Shown here piece by piece: positions 8,002 through 17,302 of a stretch of 64,000 bases of DNA. The notes below the pieces were generated by a model that was not told the DNA's origin, searched no databases, and saw only the letters and a program-made list of their open reading frames with translations. Each line of letters begins with the position of its first letter. Position 1 is the stretch's first letter. Made by a program: the position numbers and the translations under genes. Source of the DNA: Clostridium tertium (GTDB taxonomy: Bacteria > Bacillota > Clostridia > Clostridiales > Clostridiaceae); NCBI RefSeq assembly GCF_017873245.1, contig NZ_JAGGJY010000001.1, forward strand, positions 248,001-312,000. The letters run 5' to 3'.

Positions 8002-10437
8002 ATGAAAGAAGAAAAAATTAAGATATCAGGCATGACATGTACTGCATGTGCAAGCAGAGTTGAGCGAGTAATAAATAAACTTGAAGGAGTAGATAAAGCA
8101 AATGTAAACTTTGCTACTGAAACTTTGAGTGTTAAATATGACAATGAGAAAGTAAATAGCTTGGATATTGAGAAGGCTGTTGAAAAAGCAGGTTATGGAG
8201 TTGAAAAGAACACTAAAAATTATAGTTTTAAGGTCGAGGGAATGACTTGTTCTGCTTGCGCAAATAGAGTTGAAAGAGTGACTAAAAAGGCAGATGGAGT
8301 TATAAATTCATCAGTAAATTTTGCAACAGAAAAATTAAATATAACTTTTGATGAAAATAAAATATCTGTTAATGATTTAAAAAATGTAGTAGAAAAAGCA
8401 GGGTATAAATTAATAGTAGAAGAAAAGAAAGATAGTGAAACTAAAAAAATTCCTGAGCATAAAAAGCTTTGGTATAGATTTATTTTATCAATAGTGTTTA
8501 CAGTTCCTTTATTAATAATATCAATGGGACATATGGTGGGAATGCATTTACCAGATATTATAGATCCTATGATGAATCCATTAAATTTTGCAATAACACA
8601 ACTAGTATTAACTTTACCAGTTATGATAGTAGGATATAAATTCTACCTAATAGGTTTTAAAAATTTATTTAAATTGAGTCCTAATATGGATTCATTAATA
8701 GCTATAGGAACATCAGCTGCAGTTATTTATGGTTTATTTGCTATATATAAAATAAATATTGGAGACCACGAATATGCAATGCATTTATATTTTGAGTCAG
8801 CTGCAGTAATACTTGCATTAATAACTTTAGGAAAATATCTAGAAGCAGTATCAAAGGGAAAAACTTCAGAAGCTATTAAAAAGCTTATGGGATTAGCACC
8901 TAAGACTGCAAATATTATTAGAGATGGTAAAGAACTTATTATTCCTATTGAAGAAGTAAAAGTTTCTGATATTGTAATTGTAAAACCCGGAGAGAAGCTA
9001 CCTGTTGATGGAGAAGTTATAGAAGGAAATACATCAATAGATGAATCAATGCTTACAGGAGAAAGTATTCCGGTTGAAAAGAGCATAGGAAGTAAGGTAA
9101 TTGGAGCAAGTATTAATAAAACAGGATTTATAAAATATAAAGCTACTAAAGTTGGAGATGATACAGCACTTGCTCAAATAATTAAATTAGTTGAAGATGC
9201 TCAAGGAACAAAAGCACCAATAGCAAAACTTGCAGATATAATAGCAGCTTATTTTGTACCAACTGTAATAGGGTTAGCAATTATAGCAGCTTTAGGTTGG
9301 TATATATCAGGAGAGTCAGCAGTATTTTCTCTAACTATATTTATAGCAGTTTTAGTTATAGCATGCCCATGTGCTTTAGGATTAGCAACACCTACAGCAA
9401 TCATGGTAGGAACAGGTAAGGGCGCCGAAAATGGAGTTCTTATAAAAGGTGGAGAAGCATTAGAAACTGCATATAAAATAGAAACTATAGTTTTTGATAA
9501 AACTGGAACTATAACAGAAGGAAAGCCAAAGGTAACAAATATAATAAGTAAAGATATAAGTGAAACTGAAATATTGGCATTAGCAGCTAGTGCTGAAAAA
9601 GGATCAGAACACCCATTAGGAGAAGCTATAGTAAGAGCAGCAGAAGAAAAAAATATTGCGTTAAAGAAGATAGAAGATTTTAAAGCTATACCAGGTCATG
9701 GGATAGAGGTAAAAATAGAAGGTAATATTATTGCTTTAGGAAATAAAAAGCTAATGACGGAAAGAGAAATAAAGTTAGGAGATTTACAAGATAAATCTAA
9801 TAAGTTAGCAGAAGAAGGAAAAACTCCTATGTTCTTAGCTATAGATAATCAAATAAAAGGTATTGTAGCAGTTGCAGATACAGTTAAAGAAAATAGTAAA
9901 AAGGCTATAGAAGCCATTCATAATATGGGGATAAAAGTAGCAATGATAACTGGTGATAATGAAAAAACAGCAAAGGCTATTGCAAAAGAGGTAGGAATAG
10001 ATATTGTATTAGCAGAAGTCTTGCCAGAAGATAAAGCAAATGAAGTTAAAAAGTTACAAGGTAAAAATAAAAAAGTTGCAATGGTTGGAGATGGAATAAA
10101 TGATGCTCCAGCACTAGTTCAAGCTGATGTAGGAATAGCAATAGGATCAGGAACAGATGTAGCTATAGAATCTGCGGATATTGTATTAATGAAGAGTGAT
10201 TTAGTAGACGTTATAAAAGCAATTCAATTAAGTAAAGCAACTATAAATAATATAAAACAAAATTTATTCTGGGCATTTGCATATAACGTATTAGGAATAC
10301 CAGTAGCTATGGGAATACTTCATATTTTTGGTGGACCATTACTAAACCCTATGATAGCAGCTGGAGCTATGAGTTTAAGTTCTGTATCAGTGTTATTAAA
10401 TGCATTAAGACTTAGAAAATTTAAAGCTGATATTTAG
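8002..10437 (+). CDS. copA: Copper-exporting P1B-type ATPase
   Basis: The 811-residue protein pumps Cu(I) out of the cytoplasm at the cost of ATP. Two N-terminal heavy-metal-associated domains carry GMTCTAC (Cys13/Cys16) and GMTCSAC (Cys83/Cys86). Then come membrane helices, the actuator TGES loop, the ion-binding CPC (455-457) in the transmembrane path, the phosphorylated DKTGT (Asp499), an HP motif (SEHPLGEA) and GDGINDAP. The start is the ATG at 8002, since GGAGGAGG at 7987-7994 serves it; an in-frame GTG at 7981 lies in the operator. No csoR or copZ is adjacent, so the repressor must be encoded elsewhere. The gene stands alone between its own promoter and the lysine riboswitch. Confidence 0.97.
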   Translation: MKEEKIKISGMTCTACASRVERVINKLEGVDKANVNFATETLSVKYDNEKVNSLDIEKAVEKAGYGVEKNTKNYSFKVEGMTCSACANRVERVTKKADGVINSSVNFATEKLNITFDENKISVNDLKNVVEKAGYKLIVEEKKDSETKKIPEHKKLWYRFILSIVFTVPLLIISMGHMVGMHLPDIIDPMMNPLNFAITQLVLTLPVMIVGYKFYLIGFKNLFKLSPNMDSLIAIGTSAAVIYGLFAIYKINIGDHEYAMHLYFESAAVILALITLGKYLEAVSKGKTSEAIKKLMGLAPKTANIIRDGKELIIPIEEVKVSDIVIVKPGEKLPVDGEVIEGNTSIDESMLTGESIPVEKSIGSKVIGASINKTGFIKYKATKVGDDTALAQIIKLVEDAQGTKAPIAKLADIIAAYFVPTVIGLAIIAALGWYISGESAVFSLTIFIAVLVIACPCALGLATPTAIMVGTGKGAENGVLIKGGEALETAYKIETIVFDKTGTITEGKPKVTNIISKDISETEILALAASAEKGSEHPLGEAIVRAAEEKNIALKKIEDFKAIPGHGIEVKIEGNIIALGNKKLMTEREIKLGDLQDKSNKLAEEGKTPMFLAIDNQIKGIVAVADTVKENSKKAIEAIHNMGIKVAMITGDNEKTAKAIAKEVGIDIVLAEVLPEDKANEVKKLQGKNKKVAMVGDGINDAPALVQADVGIAIGSGTDVAIESADIVLMKSDLVDVIKAIQLSKATINNIKQNLFWAFAYNVLGIPVAMGILHIFGGPLLNPMIAAGAMSLSSVSVLLNALRLRKFKADI

Positions 10438-10499
10438 TTAATGTCGAAATTTCTTGACATGTGTAGAATTTTTGATAAAATTAAGAAGTAAATTTAATA

Positions 10500-10668
10500 G
10501 TGTAGATAGAGGTTGCAATAATTAATATTAGTATTGATGAGGTAAGCACGATGATTTAATATGAAAGGAATTATTGCCGAAGTTTATAATTTTGCTTAAG
10601 GATTATAAGCTGGTTTTGTATAAAATATATACAAAGCTGTCACAATAATTTGTGGGGAGCTATCTTTG
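10500..10668 (+). promoter_or_regulatory. Lysine riboswitch (L box)
   Basis: The conserved L-box landmarks occur in order: P1 AGATAG/CTATCT (10504-10509 with 10660-10665), AGAGGTTGC, GAAAGGAATTATTGCCGAAG, a CTGG near 10612, AAGCTGTCAC and GTGGGGAGCTATCT. A terminator follows before the permease ATG. Lysine binding is expected to promote termination and so shut off the downstream transporter when lysine is plentiful. Confidence 0.93.
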
Positions 10669-10695
10669 TGTTTGTTTAAAGTTTGCAATAAATAC

Positions 10696-10729
10696 AAGCC
10701 CAAAGAGTAATCTTTGGGCTTATTTTTTT
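10696..10729 (+). terminator. Riboswitch-controlled terminator
   Basis: AAGCCCAAAGA (10696-10706) pairs perfectly with TCTTTGGGCTT (10711-10721) and is followed by ATTTTTTT. The AGGAG for the permease follows directly. Confidence 0.93.
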
Positions 10730-10740
10730 AGGAGAAAAAT

Positions 10741-12063
10741 ATGGAAAAGAAGCATATGAAAAAGGAAATTACTTTATTTATGGCTACTATGCTTGTGTGT
10801 GGCAATATGATAGGCTCAGGTGTATTTATGTTACCAGCAACATTAGCAGATGTATCTGGACCACTAGCAACAATGATTGCTTGGATAATAACTACAATAG
10901 GATCAATTTTGATAGCTATATCATTTGCTAATTTAGGATCTAAATACCCATCTACAGGTGGAGCTTATCAATATACAAAAGAAGCTTTTGGAGAATTTGC
11001 AGGTTTTTTAAGTGCTTGGTTATATTGGAATGGTTCATGGATTGGTAATGCAGCTATAATAGTAGCATTAGCTAGCTATAGCGCAGCAATAATCCCAGCA
11101 CTTAATAATCCATTAGTATCAATAATATATACTAGTTCAATATTATGGATATTTACAATTATAAATATTGTTGGAGTTAAGAAAGCTGGAAAGATACAAT
11201 CATTTGTAACAGTATTTAAAATTGTATTCTTTGGATTATTTGTAGTAGTAGCTTTTTTAAATTTTGATAGTGCTAATTTCTTGCCATTGATGCCCGATGG
11301 AAAAGGTATTGAATCAATTCCTCTTGCTGCTACTTCTACTTTGTGGGCTTTTGTTGGATTAGAAAGTGCAACAGTAACTGCAGGTGAAATTAGTAACCCA
11401 GAAAAGAATGTAAGAAAGAGCACCATTTATGGAATGATAATTTCAGCAATAATATATATTTTAATAAGTGCAGCTAGTATGGGAGCAATGCCAAATGGAG
11501 AATTAGCAACAAGCTCTGCACCTCTCACTGATATACTAACTAATATTTTAGGGTCTGCCATAGGAAAGCCTTTAGCAATATCAGTAGTTATATGTATTTT
11601 AGGTACAACTATTGGTTGGTTATTATCCACAGCAAGAGTTGCATATGCAGCAGGAGAAGATGGTGTTTTCCCAAAAGTGTTTGGAAAGTTACATCCTAAA
11701 TACTCAACGCCTTCACATGCTTTGGTAATAGGATCAATACTTGTAAATATATTATTAATAATGAATTATCAAAAAAGTATGGTTTCAGCATTTACTTTTA
11801 TAACTATACTTGCAACATTAGCATTTTTACCAGTATATCTTTTAACTGCATGTGCAGAAATTATGCTTATGTTTAAAGGAGAAAAAGAAATAACTTTAAA
11901 AATTTTCTTTAAGAAATCTTTTGTTTCTTTATTAGCATTCATATATACAATATGGACTATATATGGCTCGGGTGCCGAAATTGTAATGTGGGGATTTATA
12001 CTTATGTTACTTGGAGTTCCGTTTTATATATATAACTATCATAAAAATAAAAAAACATTATAA
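10741..12063 (+). CDS. APC-family amino-acid permease, probable lysine transporter
   Basis: The 440-residue protein is built of about 12 membrane helices. It has the APC hallmark GNMIGSGVFMLPATLA in helix 1 and GGAYQYTKEAFG in helix 3. It resembles the basic amino acid/polyamine antiporter group, so sequence alone would allow arginine, ornithine or lysine, and uptake or exchange. The lysine riboswitch in its leader points to lysine and favours uptake under starvation, because switching off by lysine would make little sense for an exporter. The start at ATG 10741 has AGGAG six bases upstream. It is a single-gene unit closed by a strong terminator. Confidence 0.88.
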   Translation: MEKKHMKKEITLFMATMLVCGNMIGSGVFMLPATLADVSGPLATMIAWIITTIGSILIAISFANLGSKYPSTGGAYQYTKEAFGEFAGFLSAWLYWNGSWIGNAAIIVALASYSAAIIPALNNPLVSIIYTSSILWIFTIINIVGVKKAGKIQSFVTVFKIVFFGLFVVVAFLNFDSANFLPLMPDGKGIESIPLAATSTLWAFVGLESATVTAGEISNPEKNVRKSTIYGMIISAIIYILISAASMGAMPNGELATSSAPLTDILTNILGSAIGKPLAISVVICILGTTIGWLLSTARVAYAAGEDGVFPKVFGKLHPKYSTPSHALVIGSILVNILLIMNYQKSMVSAFTFITILATLAFLPVYLLTACAEIMLMFKGEKEITLKIFFKKSFVSLLAFIYTIWTIYGSGAEIVMWGFILMLLGVPFYIYNYHKNKKTL

Positions 12064-12082
12064 ATAAAATTATAAAAATAGT

Positions 12083-12130
12083 AAAAATAAAGCTTATCTT
12101 TATAGAAATTAAAGATAAGCTTTATTTTTA
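12083..12130 (+). terminator. Terminator after the lysine permease (bidirectional in form)
   Basis: AAAAATAAAGCTTATCTTT (12083-12101) pairs with AAGATAAGC followed by TTTATTTTT (12112-12130). Flanking A and T runs serve either strand. Confidence 0.88.
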
Positions 12131-12221
12131 TCTTTAAAAAATTTTGCTGCTGTAAAAAAAATAATTATATGTTAGAATTAATAAGATATAAAAGTTTACA
12201 TAAAGGGGATGGGAGGTAAAT

Positions 12222-14954
12222 ATGAGCAAAATAGATGAGATTTATAATGCTTTAAAAGAGTTAGAAGTAAAAAGTGATGAAGGAATAACAGCAAGTGAAC
12301 TTAGTATTTTTATGAAGTTGGACAGGGCTAATGTAAGTAGATATTTAAATCAGCTTTATAAAGACGGAGTTGTTAACAAAATAGAAGGCCATCCAGTTAA
12401 GTACAGCTGTGTAACTAGGAATGAAGAAAAAAAGTCAAAAGAAATTAAGAAAGCTTATAAAGAGATAAAGCGAAATACTCTTGATACATTAGTTGGGGCT
12501 AAATTAAGTTTACAAATGCCAATTCAACAAGCAAAAGCTGCAATATTATATCCTCCGAGAGGATTGCACACTTTAATTTTAGGTGAAACTGGTGTCGGTA
12601 AATCTATGTTTGCAGAAGCTATGTATAACTTTGCAATAGAGTCAAAGGTTATAGTAGAAGAAGCTCCTTTTGTTAGATTCAATTGTGCAGATTATGCAGA
12701 TAACCCACAACTAGTTATGGCTCAAATATTTGGAGTAAAGAAGGGAGCTTATACAGGAGCTGATTCTGATAGAGATGGCTTACTAAAAAAGGCTCATGGT
12801 GGGATATTGTTTTTAGATGAAATTCATAGGCTATCTCCACAAGGTCAAGAAATGTTATTTACATATATAGATAAAGGACATTTTAGGGTATTAGGAGATA
12901 CTGAAAAGCTTGTTCATGTCGAAGCACAAATTATTGCAGCAACTACAGAAGACCCTCAATCATTTTTGCTTAAAACTTTTAGTAGAAGAATACCTATGGT
13001 TATAACTTTACCATCATTAAAGGAAAAAAATATAAAAGAAAGATATTATCTACTTAGAGAATTTATAGAAAATGAATCTCAAAGAGTTTCAAAGAGTATT
13101 TATTTTAATAAAAATGCATTAATATCATTTTTATTATATGATTGTCCTAATAATATAGGTCAATTAAAAAGTGATCTTCAACTTTCTTGTGCAAGAGCAT
13201 TTTTAAAATATAAAGCTAAAAATAAGGACTATATATTAGTTGATCAGGAAGATCTACATCAAAGAGTAAAAATGGGACTTATGAAATTGCAAGAATATAG
13301 AGATGAAGTTGATGAGATATTAAATAATATGGGAGATGTTCTTAAATTTTCGTATAGAGATAAAATTGCATTAATAGAAGATAGCCAAAACTTAGAAGAA
13401 TTTAAAGAAGGAGCTATGTTTTATGATAGAATTGAACAAAAAATAGAAGAGTTAAAAAATGATGGAATAGAAGAAAAAGAAATTGATGAGATTTTAAATA
13501 TAGATATAGAAAAATATTTTAGAAAATATATAAGAGACTTACCAGAAAAATTTAGAAAAGATGAAATATCAAAAGTTGTTGATGTTGAGATAGTAGATTT
13601 AGTAGAAGAAATTCTTTTATTTGCGTCTAAAAAGTTAAATAGAGACTATGATGAAAAAGTTTACTTTGGATTAGCTCTGCATATTCAAGGAAGTTTAGAG
13701 AGAATAAGACAAGGCATAAAAATATTTCATCCTAAATTAAACTTTATTAGAGGGGAATATGCTAGGGAGTTTATTGTATCAATGGAAGTTGCTAGCATTA
13801 TAGATAAAAAATTTAATATAGAAGTACCATTAGATGAAATAGGATATATAACAATGTTTTTAGCAACTAATCCATATGAACAAGATAAAGCAAAAGATGA
13901 AAAGGTAGCTGTGCTAGTCATAATGCATGGACATTCTACTGCTTCATCTATGGTAGAAGTTGCAAATTCTTTAATAGGTGAAGAATACGTGCAAGCTTTA
14001 GATATGCCTTTAAGTATGAAGGCTGAGGATATGTATAAGATTGCTATGGAAAAGGTAAAAGAAATTCACACTGGAAAGGGAGTTTTTCTTTTAGTAGATA
14101 TGGGATCTTTAACTAACTTTGGAGATATGATAAAAGATGAAACTGATATTAAAGTAAAAACTATTGATATGGTTACAACCTTGCTAGTTATAGAAGCAGG
14201 AAGAAAAGCATTAAATGGAAGAGGTTTAAAAGAGATATATGAATCTTGCCTTGAAATTAAGAGATATGGAATCCAAGGTGCTGCATCAAAAATAGATCAA
14301 AAGGAAAGTATAATAATTACTTCGTGCTTTACTGGAGATGGTTCAGCACAAAGATTAAAAGAAATAATAGAAAACAATATAAATAGCAAAACTAATATTA
14401 AAATTCATGCGCTTAATATATTGGATAAAGATGATTTTTATAGCAATATAGAGTCACTAAGTCAAAAATATAATATACTTGCTATTGTTGGTGTTTTGAA
14501 TACTTATGTCCCTAATATACCATTTATATCAGCAGCAGATATTTTATCTGGAGAAGGGATAGATGATTTAGAAAAGCTTATATCACAAGAAGAAGAGTAC
14601 TATAAGATAGTAGAGAGTATGGAGAAACAAATAAATAATATTGATTCATACAAGCTTATAAGAGATATAAGGAAAACTTTGATTAATATAGAAGAACATT
14701 TAAATATTAAATTAATACATGAAGTGAAGATAGGTATATTAATTCATATTTGTTTCTTAATGGATAAGCTAAATAAAGGCGGAAAAGAAACACCTTTCGT
14801 AATGTTAAATGAATTTAGGCATTCAAATAATAGAGAGTTTATACTTATAAAACAATGTTTAAAACTGCTTGAAGAGAACTATAGTGTAAATATTGGAGAA
14901 AATGAATTGGCTCATATAGTTAAAATGGTAGTTAATAATAAGACATCTGTGTAA
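12222..14954 (+). CDS. LevR-type sigma-54 activator with PTS regulation domains
   Basis: The 910-residue enhancer-binding protein starts with a winged helix-turn-helix (about 1-70). An AAA+ domain follows (Walker A GETGVGKS at 121-128; GAYTGA at 175-180, the sigma-54-contacting loop with Tyr for Phe). Then come a first PRD (about 450-560), an EIIA-like domain (VIMHGHSTASS, His569/His571), an EIIB-like segment (SCFTGDGSAQRL) and a C-terminal PRD (about 800-905). This is the LevR/ManR layout, in which PTS phosphorylation of the PRD and EIIA histidines tunes activity to sugar supply. The PTS genes downstream have matching sigma-54 promoters, so it almost certainly activates them. GGGATGGGAGG precedes the ATG. 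Confidence 0.9.
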   Translation: MSKIDEIYNALKELEVKSDEGITASELSIFMKLDRANVSRYLNQLYKDGVVNKIEGHPVKYSCVTRNEEKKSKEIKKAYKEIKRNTLDTLVGAKLSLQMPIQQAKAAILYPPRGLHTLILGETGVGKSMFAEAMYNFAIESKVIVEEAPFVRFNCADYADNPQLVMAQIFGVKKGAYTGADSDRDGLLKKAHGGILFLDEIHRLSPQGQEMLFTYIDKGHFRVLGDTEKLVHVEAQIIAATTEDPQSFLLKTFSRRIPMVITLPSLKEKNIKERYYLLREFIENESQRVSKSIYFNKNALISFLLYDCPNNIGQLKSDLQLSCARAFLKYKAKNKDYILVDQEDLHQRVKMGLMKLQEYRDEVDEILNNMGDVLKFSYRDKIALIEDSQNLEEFKEGAMFYDRIEQKIEELKNDGIEEKEIDEILNIDIEKYFRKYIRDLPEKFRKDEISKVVDVEIVDLVEEILLFASKKLNRDYDEKVYFGLALHIQGSLERIRQGIKIFHPKLNFIRGEYAREFIVSMEVASIIDKKFNIEVPLDEIGYITMFLATNPYEQDKAKDEKVAVLVIMHGHSTASSMVEVANSLIGEEYVQALDMPLSMKAEDMYKIAMEKVKEIHTGKGVFLLVDMGSLTNFGDMIKDETDIKVKTIDMVTTLLVIEAGRKALNGRGLKEIYESCLEIKRYGIQGAASKIDQKESIIITSCFTGDGSAQRLKEIIENNINSKTNIKIHALNILDKDDFYSNIESLSQKYNILAIVGVLNTYVPNIPFISAADILSGEGIDDLEKLISQEEEYYKIVESMEKQINNIDSYKLIRDIRKTLINIEEHLNIKLIHEVKIGILIHICFLMDKLNKGGKETPFVMLNEFRHSNNREFILIKQCLKLLEENYSVNIGENELAHIVKMVVNNKTSV

Positions 14955-14986
14955 AAACAAAGATGAATATATATTGTTATTATTAT

Positions 14987-15009
14987 GTGTGTAATGAATT
15001 GTTACACAC
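14987..15009 (+). promoter_or_regulatory. Probable enhancer site of the LevR-type activator (upstream of EIIB)
   Basis: A perfect inverted repeat, GTGTGTAA (14987-14994) and TTACACAC (15002-15009), lies about 90 bases before the -24 element. Another TGTGTAA covers the end of the activator gene (14948-14954). The same half-site recurs before the second sigma-54 promoter. Confidence 0.65.
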
Positions 15010-15093
15010 TGAAGAATTTTATTTGTAATTTTGGAAGTAAGTAAATATGCGGTTTCAAGATAGATAATAAGTGGAATTTTTATGAGATTAAAT

Positions 15094-15110
15094 TTGGCAT
15101 TAAAATTGCT
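15094..15110 (+). promoter_or_regulatory. Sigma-54 promoter of the PTS operon
   Basis: TTGGCATTAAAATTGCT has GG and GC separated by exactly 10 bases, matching the -24/-12 consensus TGGCAC-N5-TTGC. Transcription should begin near 15121, about 35 bases before the EIIB start. Confidence 0.85.
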
Positions 15111-15155
15111 ATTAGATATAGTGTAAGGAATTATATATATGAGGAGGTAATTTAA

Positions 15156-15464
15156 ATGAAAAGAATATTACTTGTTTGTTCAGCAGGGATGTCAACATCT
15201 CTATTAGTTAGTAAGATGCAAGCAGCAGCTAAAGCTCAAGGAATCGATTGTACAATAAATGCTGTTGGTGAAGCAGAATTAAAGAAACACGAAAATGAAA
15301 TAGATGTATTATTATTAGGACCACAAGTTAGATTTTTATTAAGCAAAATGAAAGCTAAATTCGAGCCAATAGGAGTTCCAGTAGAGGTAATCAACACAGT
15401 AGATTATGGAACAATGAATGGGGAAAAAGTTTTAAAACAAGCGCTATCAATGAGCAGTAAGTAG
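15156..15464 (+). CDS. PTS lactose/cellobiose-type EIIB
   Basis: The 102-residue cytoplasmic protein begins [17 protein letters not shown]. Cys8 is the phosphocysteine in the P-loop of CelA/LacE-B-type EIIB proteins. It receives phosphate from EIIA and passes it to the sugar moved by EIIC. GAGGAGG precedes the ATG. It is the first gene after the sigma-54 promoter, with EIIA 26 bases downstream. The family is certain. The substrate is not shown by the sequence; related systems take cellobiose, chitobiose and similar beta-disaccharides. Confidence 0.93.
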   Translation: MKRILLVCSAGMSTSLLVSKMQAAAKAQGIDCTINAVGEAELKKHENEIDVLLLGPQVRFLLSKMKAKFEPIGVPVEVINTVDYGTMNGEKVLKQALSMSSK

Positions 15465-15490
15465 CAATAATCGTAAAAGGGGTGTAACCA

Positions 15491-15811
15491 ATGGAAAAAA
15501 TTATAATGGATCTAATAATCTTTAGTGGTGAAGCTAGAAGCTATGCAATGGAAGCAATGCAATTAGCGAAAAATGGACAAATAGATGAAGCAAGAGAATT
15601 ACTAGAAAAATCAAAGGAAACTCTAGGTAATGCCCATGCAACACAAACTAGTTTAATTCAAGGAGAAGCAGCAGGAGATAAATGTGAAGTATCACTATTA
15701 TTAGTACATGCACAAGATCACTTAATGACATCAATAGTTGTAAAGGATTTAGCAGAAGAAATTATAGATCTTCATGAAAAGTTAAGTAAGGTGGAATATA
15801 AAAATGAATAA
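15491..15811 (+). CDS. PTS lactose/cellobiose-type EIIA
   Basis: The 106-residue all-helical protein begins MEKIIMDLIIFSGEARSYAMEAMQ, typical of the trimeric Lac-type EIIA family. The active-site histidine lies in LLVHAQDHLMTS in the last third. It takes phosphate from HPr and gives it to EIIB Cys8. Its end overlaps the start of the MupG-like gene by 8 bases, which suggests coupled translation and a shared function. The conserved Asp in AQDHLM is present. Confidence 0.93.
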   Translation: MEKIIMDLIIFSGEARSYAMEAMQLAKNGQIDEARELLEKSKETLGNAHATQTSLIQGEAAGDKCEVSLLLVHAQDHLMTSIVVKDLAEEIIDLHEKLSKVEYKNE

Positions 15812-16895
15812 GTTAGGAATTTCAATATATCCTAGCAATGCCTCAGTTAACGAAATAAAGGATTATATAAGACTTGCAGCAAAATATGGCTTTAAGAGAA
15901 TATTTACATGTTTAATATCTGCAAGTGATAAAGACATTGATGTTGTTTTAAATGAATTTAAAGATATATTAAGTGTAGCTAATGAAAATGATATCGAAGT
16001 TATTGCAGATATAGATCCAACTGTATTTAATAAGTTAAAGGCATCTATATTTGATTTAAGAGTATTTAAAGAAATGGGGCTATCAGGTATAAGGCTTGAC
16101 ATGGGGTTTAGTGGATATGAAGAATCTGTTATGACATTTAACGAGTATGGGTTAAAAATAGAATTAAATATTAGTAATGGAACAAAGTATGTTGACAACA
16201 TACTTTCTTATAAAGCAAATTTAAATAACCTTTATGGTTGTCACAATTTCTATCCACATATTTATACAGGTTTATCTTATGAAAATTTTATAAATTCAAG
16301 TAAGCAATTTAAAGAGTTAGGTATAAGAACTGCTGCTTTTGTGAATTCACCTTCAGCAGAACATGGACCTTGGCCGGTATCAGAAGGGTTATGCACTTTA
16401 GAAATGCATAGAGATTTACCGATAGAGGTACAAGCTAAACATTTATTTGCAACAGGCTTAATTGACGATGTAATAATAGCAAATGCTTTTGCATGCGAGG
16501 ATGAGCTTAAAGCATTAAGTGAATTAAATAAGGAAATGCTAGAATTTAATGTTGAATTAGTAGAGGGTATAAGGGATTTAGATAAAAAAATAGTTTTAGA
16601 AGAATTCCATTTTAATAGAGGAGATTCTTCAGAATATATGGCAAGAAGCACTCAAAGTAGAGTTAAATACAAGGGAGAAAGCTTCCCACCATACAATTTG
16701 GTAGATATAAAAAGAGGGGACATTTTAATTGATACGGATTTATACACTAGATATGCAGGAGAGTTACAAGTAGCTTTAAAAAATATGAAAAACACAGGAA
16801 AAACTAATGTTGTGGCAAAGATAGTTGAAGATGAAATCTTCCTATTAGATTATATAAAGCCATGGAGTAAATTCTCATTTAAACTAAGAGATTAA
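15804..16895 (+). CDS. MupG-like (DUF871) TIM-barrel enzyme, probable phospho-disaccharide hydrolase
   Basis: The 363-residue protein starts MNKLGISIYPSNASVNEIKDYI. It has an N-terminal TIM barrel (about 1-235, with NFYPHIYTGLS and NSPSAEHGPWP) and a C-terminal cyclophilin-like domain (from about 250, with RDLDKKIVLEEFHFNRGDSSEYMARST). This is the family once called outer surface protein and now exemplified by MupG, a 6-phospho-N-acetylmuramidase acting on PTS-imported MurNAc-6P-GlcNAc. Here it lies between the EIIA gene and the distal EIIC gene and overlaps EIIA, so it likely cleaves the phosphorylated product of this PTS. No MurNAc-6P etherase (murQ) is nearby, so the exact substrate is open. 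Confidence 0.82.
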   Translation: MNKLGISIYPSNASVNEIKDYIRLAAKYGFKRIFTCLISASDKDIDVVLNEFKDILSVANENDIEVIADIDPTVFNKLKASIFDLRVFKEMGLSGIRLDMGFSGYEESVMTFNEYGLKIELNISNGTKYVDNILSYKANLNNLYGCHNFYPHIYTGLSYENFINSSKQFKELGIRTAAFVNSPSAEHGPWPVSEGLCTLEMHRDLPIEVQAKHLFATGLIDDVIIANAFACEDELKALSELNKEMLEFNVELVEGIRDLDKKIVLEEFHFNRGDSSEYMARSTQSRVKYKGESFPPYNLVDIKRGDILIDTDLYTRYAGELQVALKNMKNTGKTNVVAKIVEDEIFLLDYIKPWSKFSFKLRD

Positions 16896-16913
16896 AATGT
16901 TATTCTAGTGATT

Positions 16914-16946
16914 AAAAAGAATTCTGGCGCAACCAGAATTTTTTTT
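16914..16946 (+). terminator. Terminator after the MupG-like gene
   Basis: AATTCTGG (16920-16927) pairs with CCAGAATT (16933-16940), extended by A/T pairs and followed by a T run. It separates the EIIBA-MupG unit from EIIC. Confidence 0.88.
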
Positions 16947-16998
16947 ATATAAATATTTAAAATTAAAATTAAAAAAAAATAATAATATTAACATATTA

Positions 16999-17066
16999 TT
17001 ACACAAATGAATTTTTTATAAATTTGTGTAATAGAATTACACAGACTGAGAAAAATAAGTGTGTAA
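16999..17066 (+). promoter_or_regulatory. Two probable enhancer inverted repeats upstream of EIIC
   Basis: TTACACAAAT (16999-17008) pairs with ATTTGTGTAA (17022-17031), and TTACACA (17037-17043) with TGTGTAA (17060-17066). The half-sites match those before the EIIB promoter and lie 65-130 bases upstream of the -24 element, a usual distance for sigma-54 activators. Confidence 0.65.
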
Positions 17067-17128
17067 AAAAGTAGAGCTTGAAAGCTAGATATATCAAGGC
17101 TTTTAAGAAAAATAAGGATTTTAAAAAC

Positions 17129-17145
17129 TTGGCACACAAATTGCT
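17129..17145 (+). promoter_or_regulatory. Second sigma-54 promoter (EIIC)
   Basis: TTGGCACACAAATTGCT again has GG-N10-GC and matches TGGCAC-N5-TTGC fully. It leaves a leader of about 150 bases before EIIC, in which I see no other gene. The whole gap from 16896 to 17302 is accounted for by the terminator, the enhancers, this promoter and the leader. Confidence 0.88.
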
Positions 17146-17302
17146 TTATATATAGACAAGAAAACAATATCAAATAAAATTAAATGTAAAGGATTTTAGA
17201 CAATGTTATTAACTGATTTACTCTATATAATGAAATTATGTTTAAAAAATATTCTAAGAGGAGATCAGTAAATATAAACAAAAATTTTAAGGGGGAATTT
17301 AA

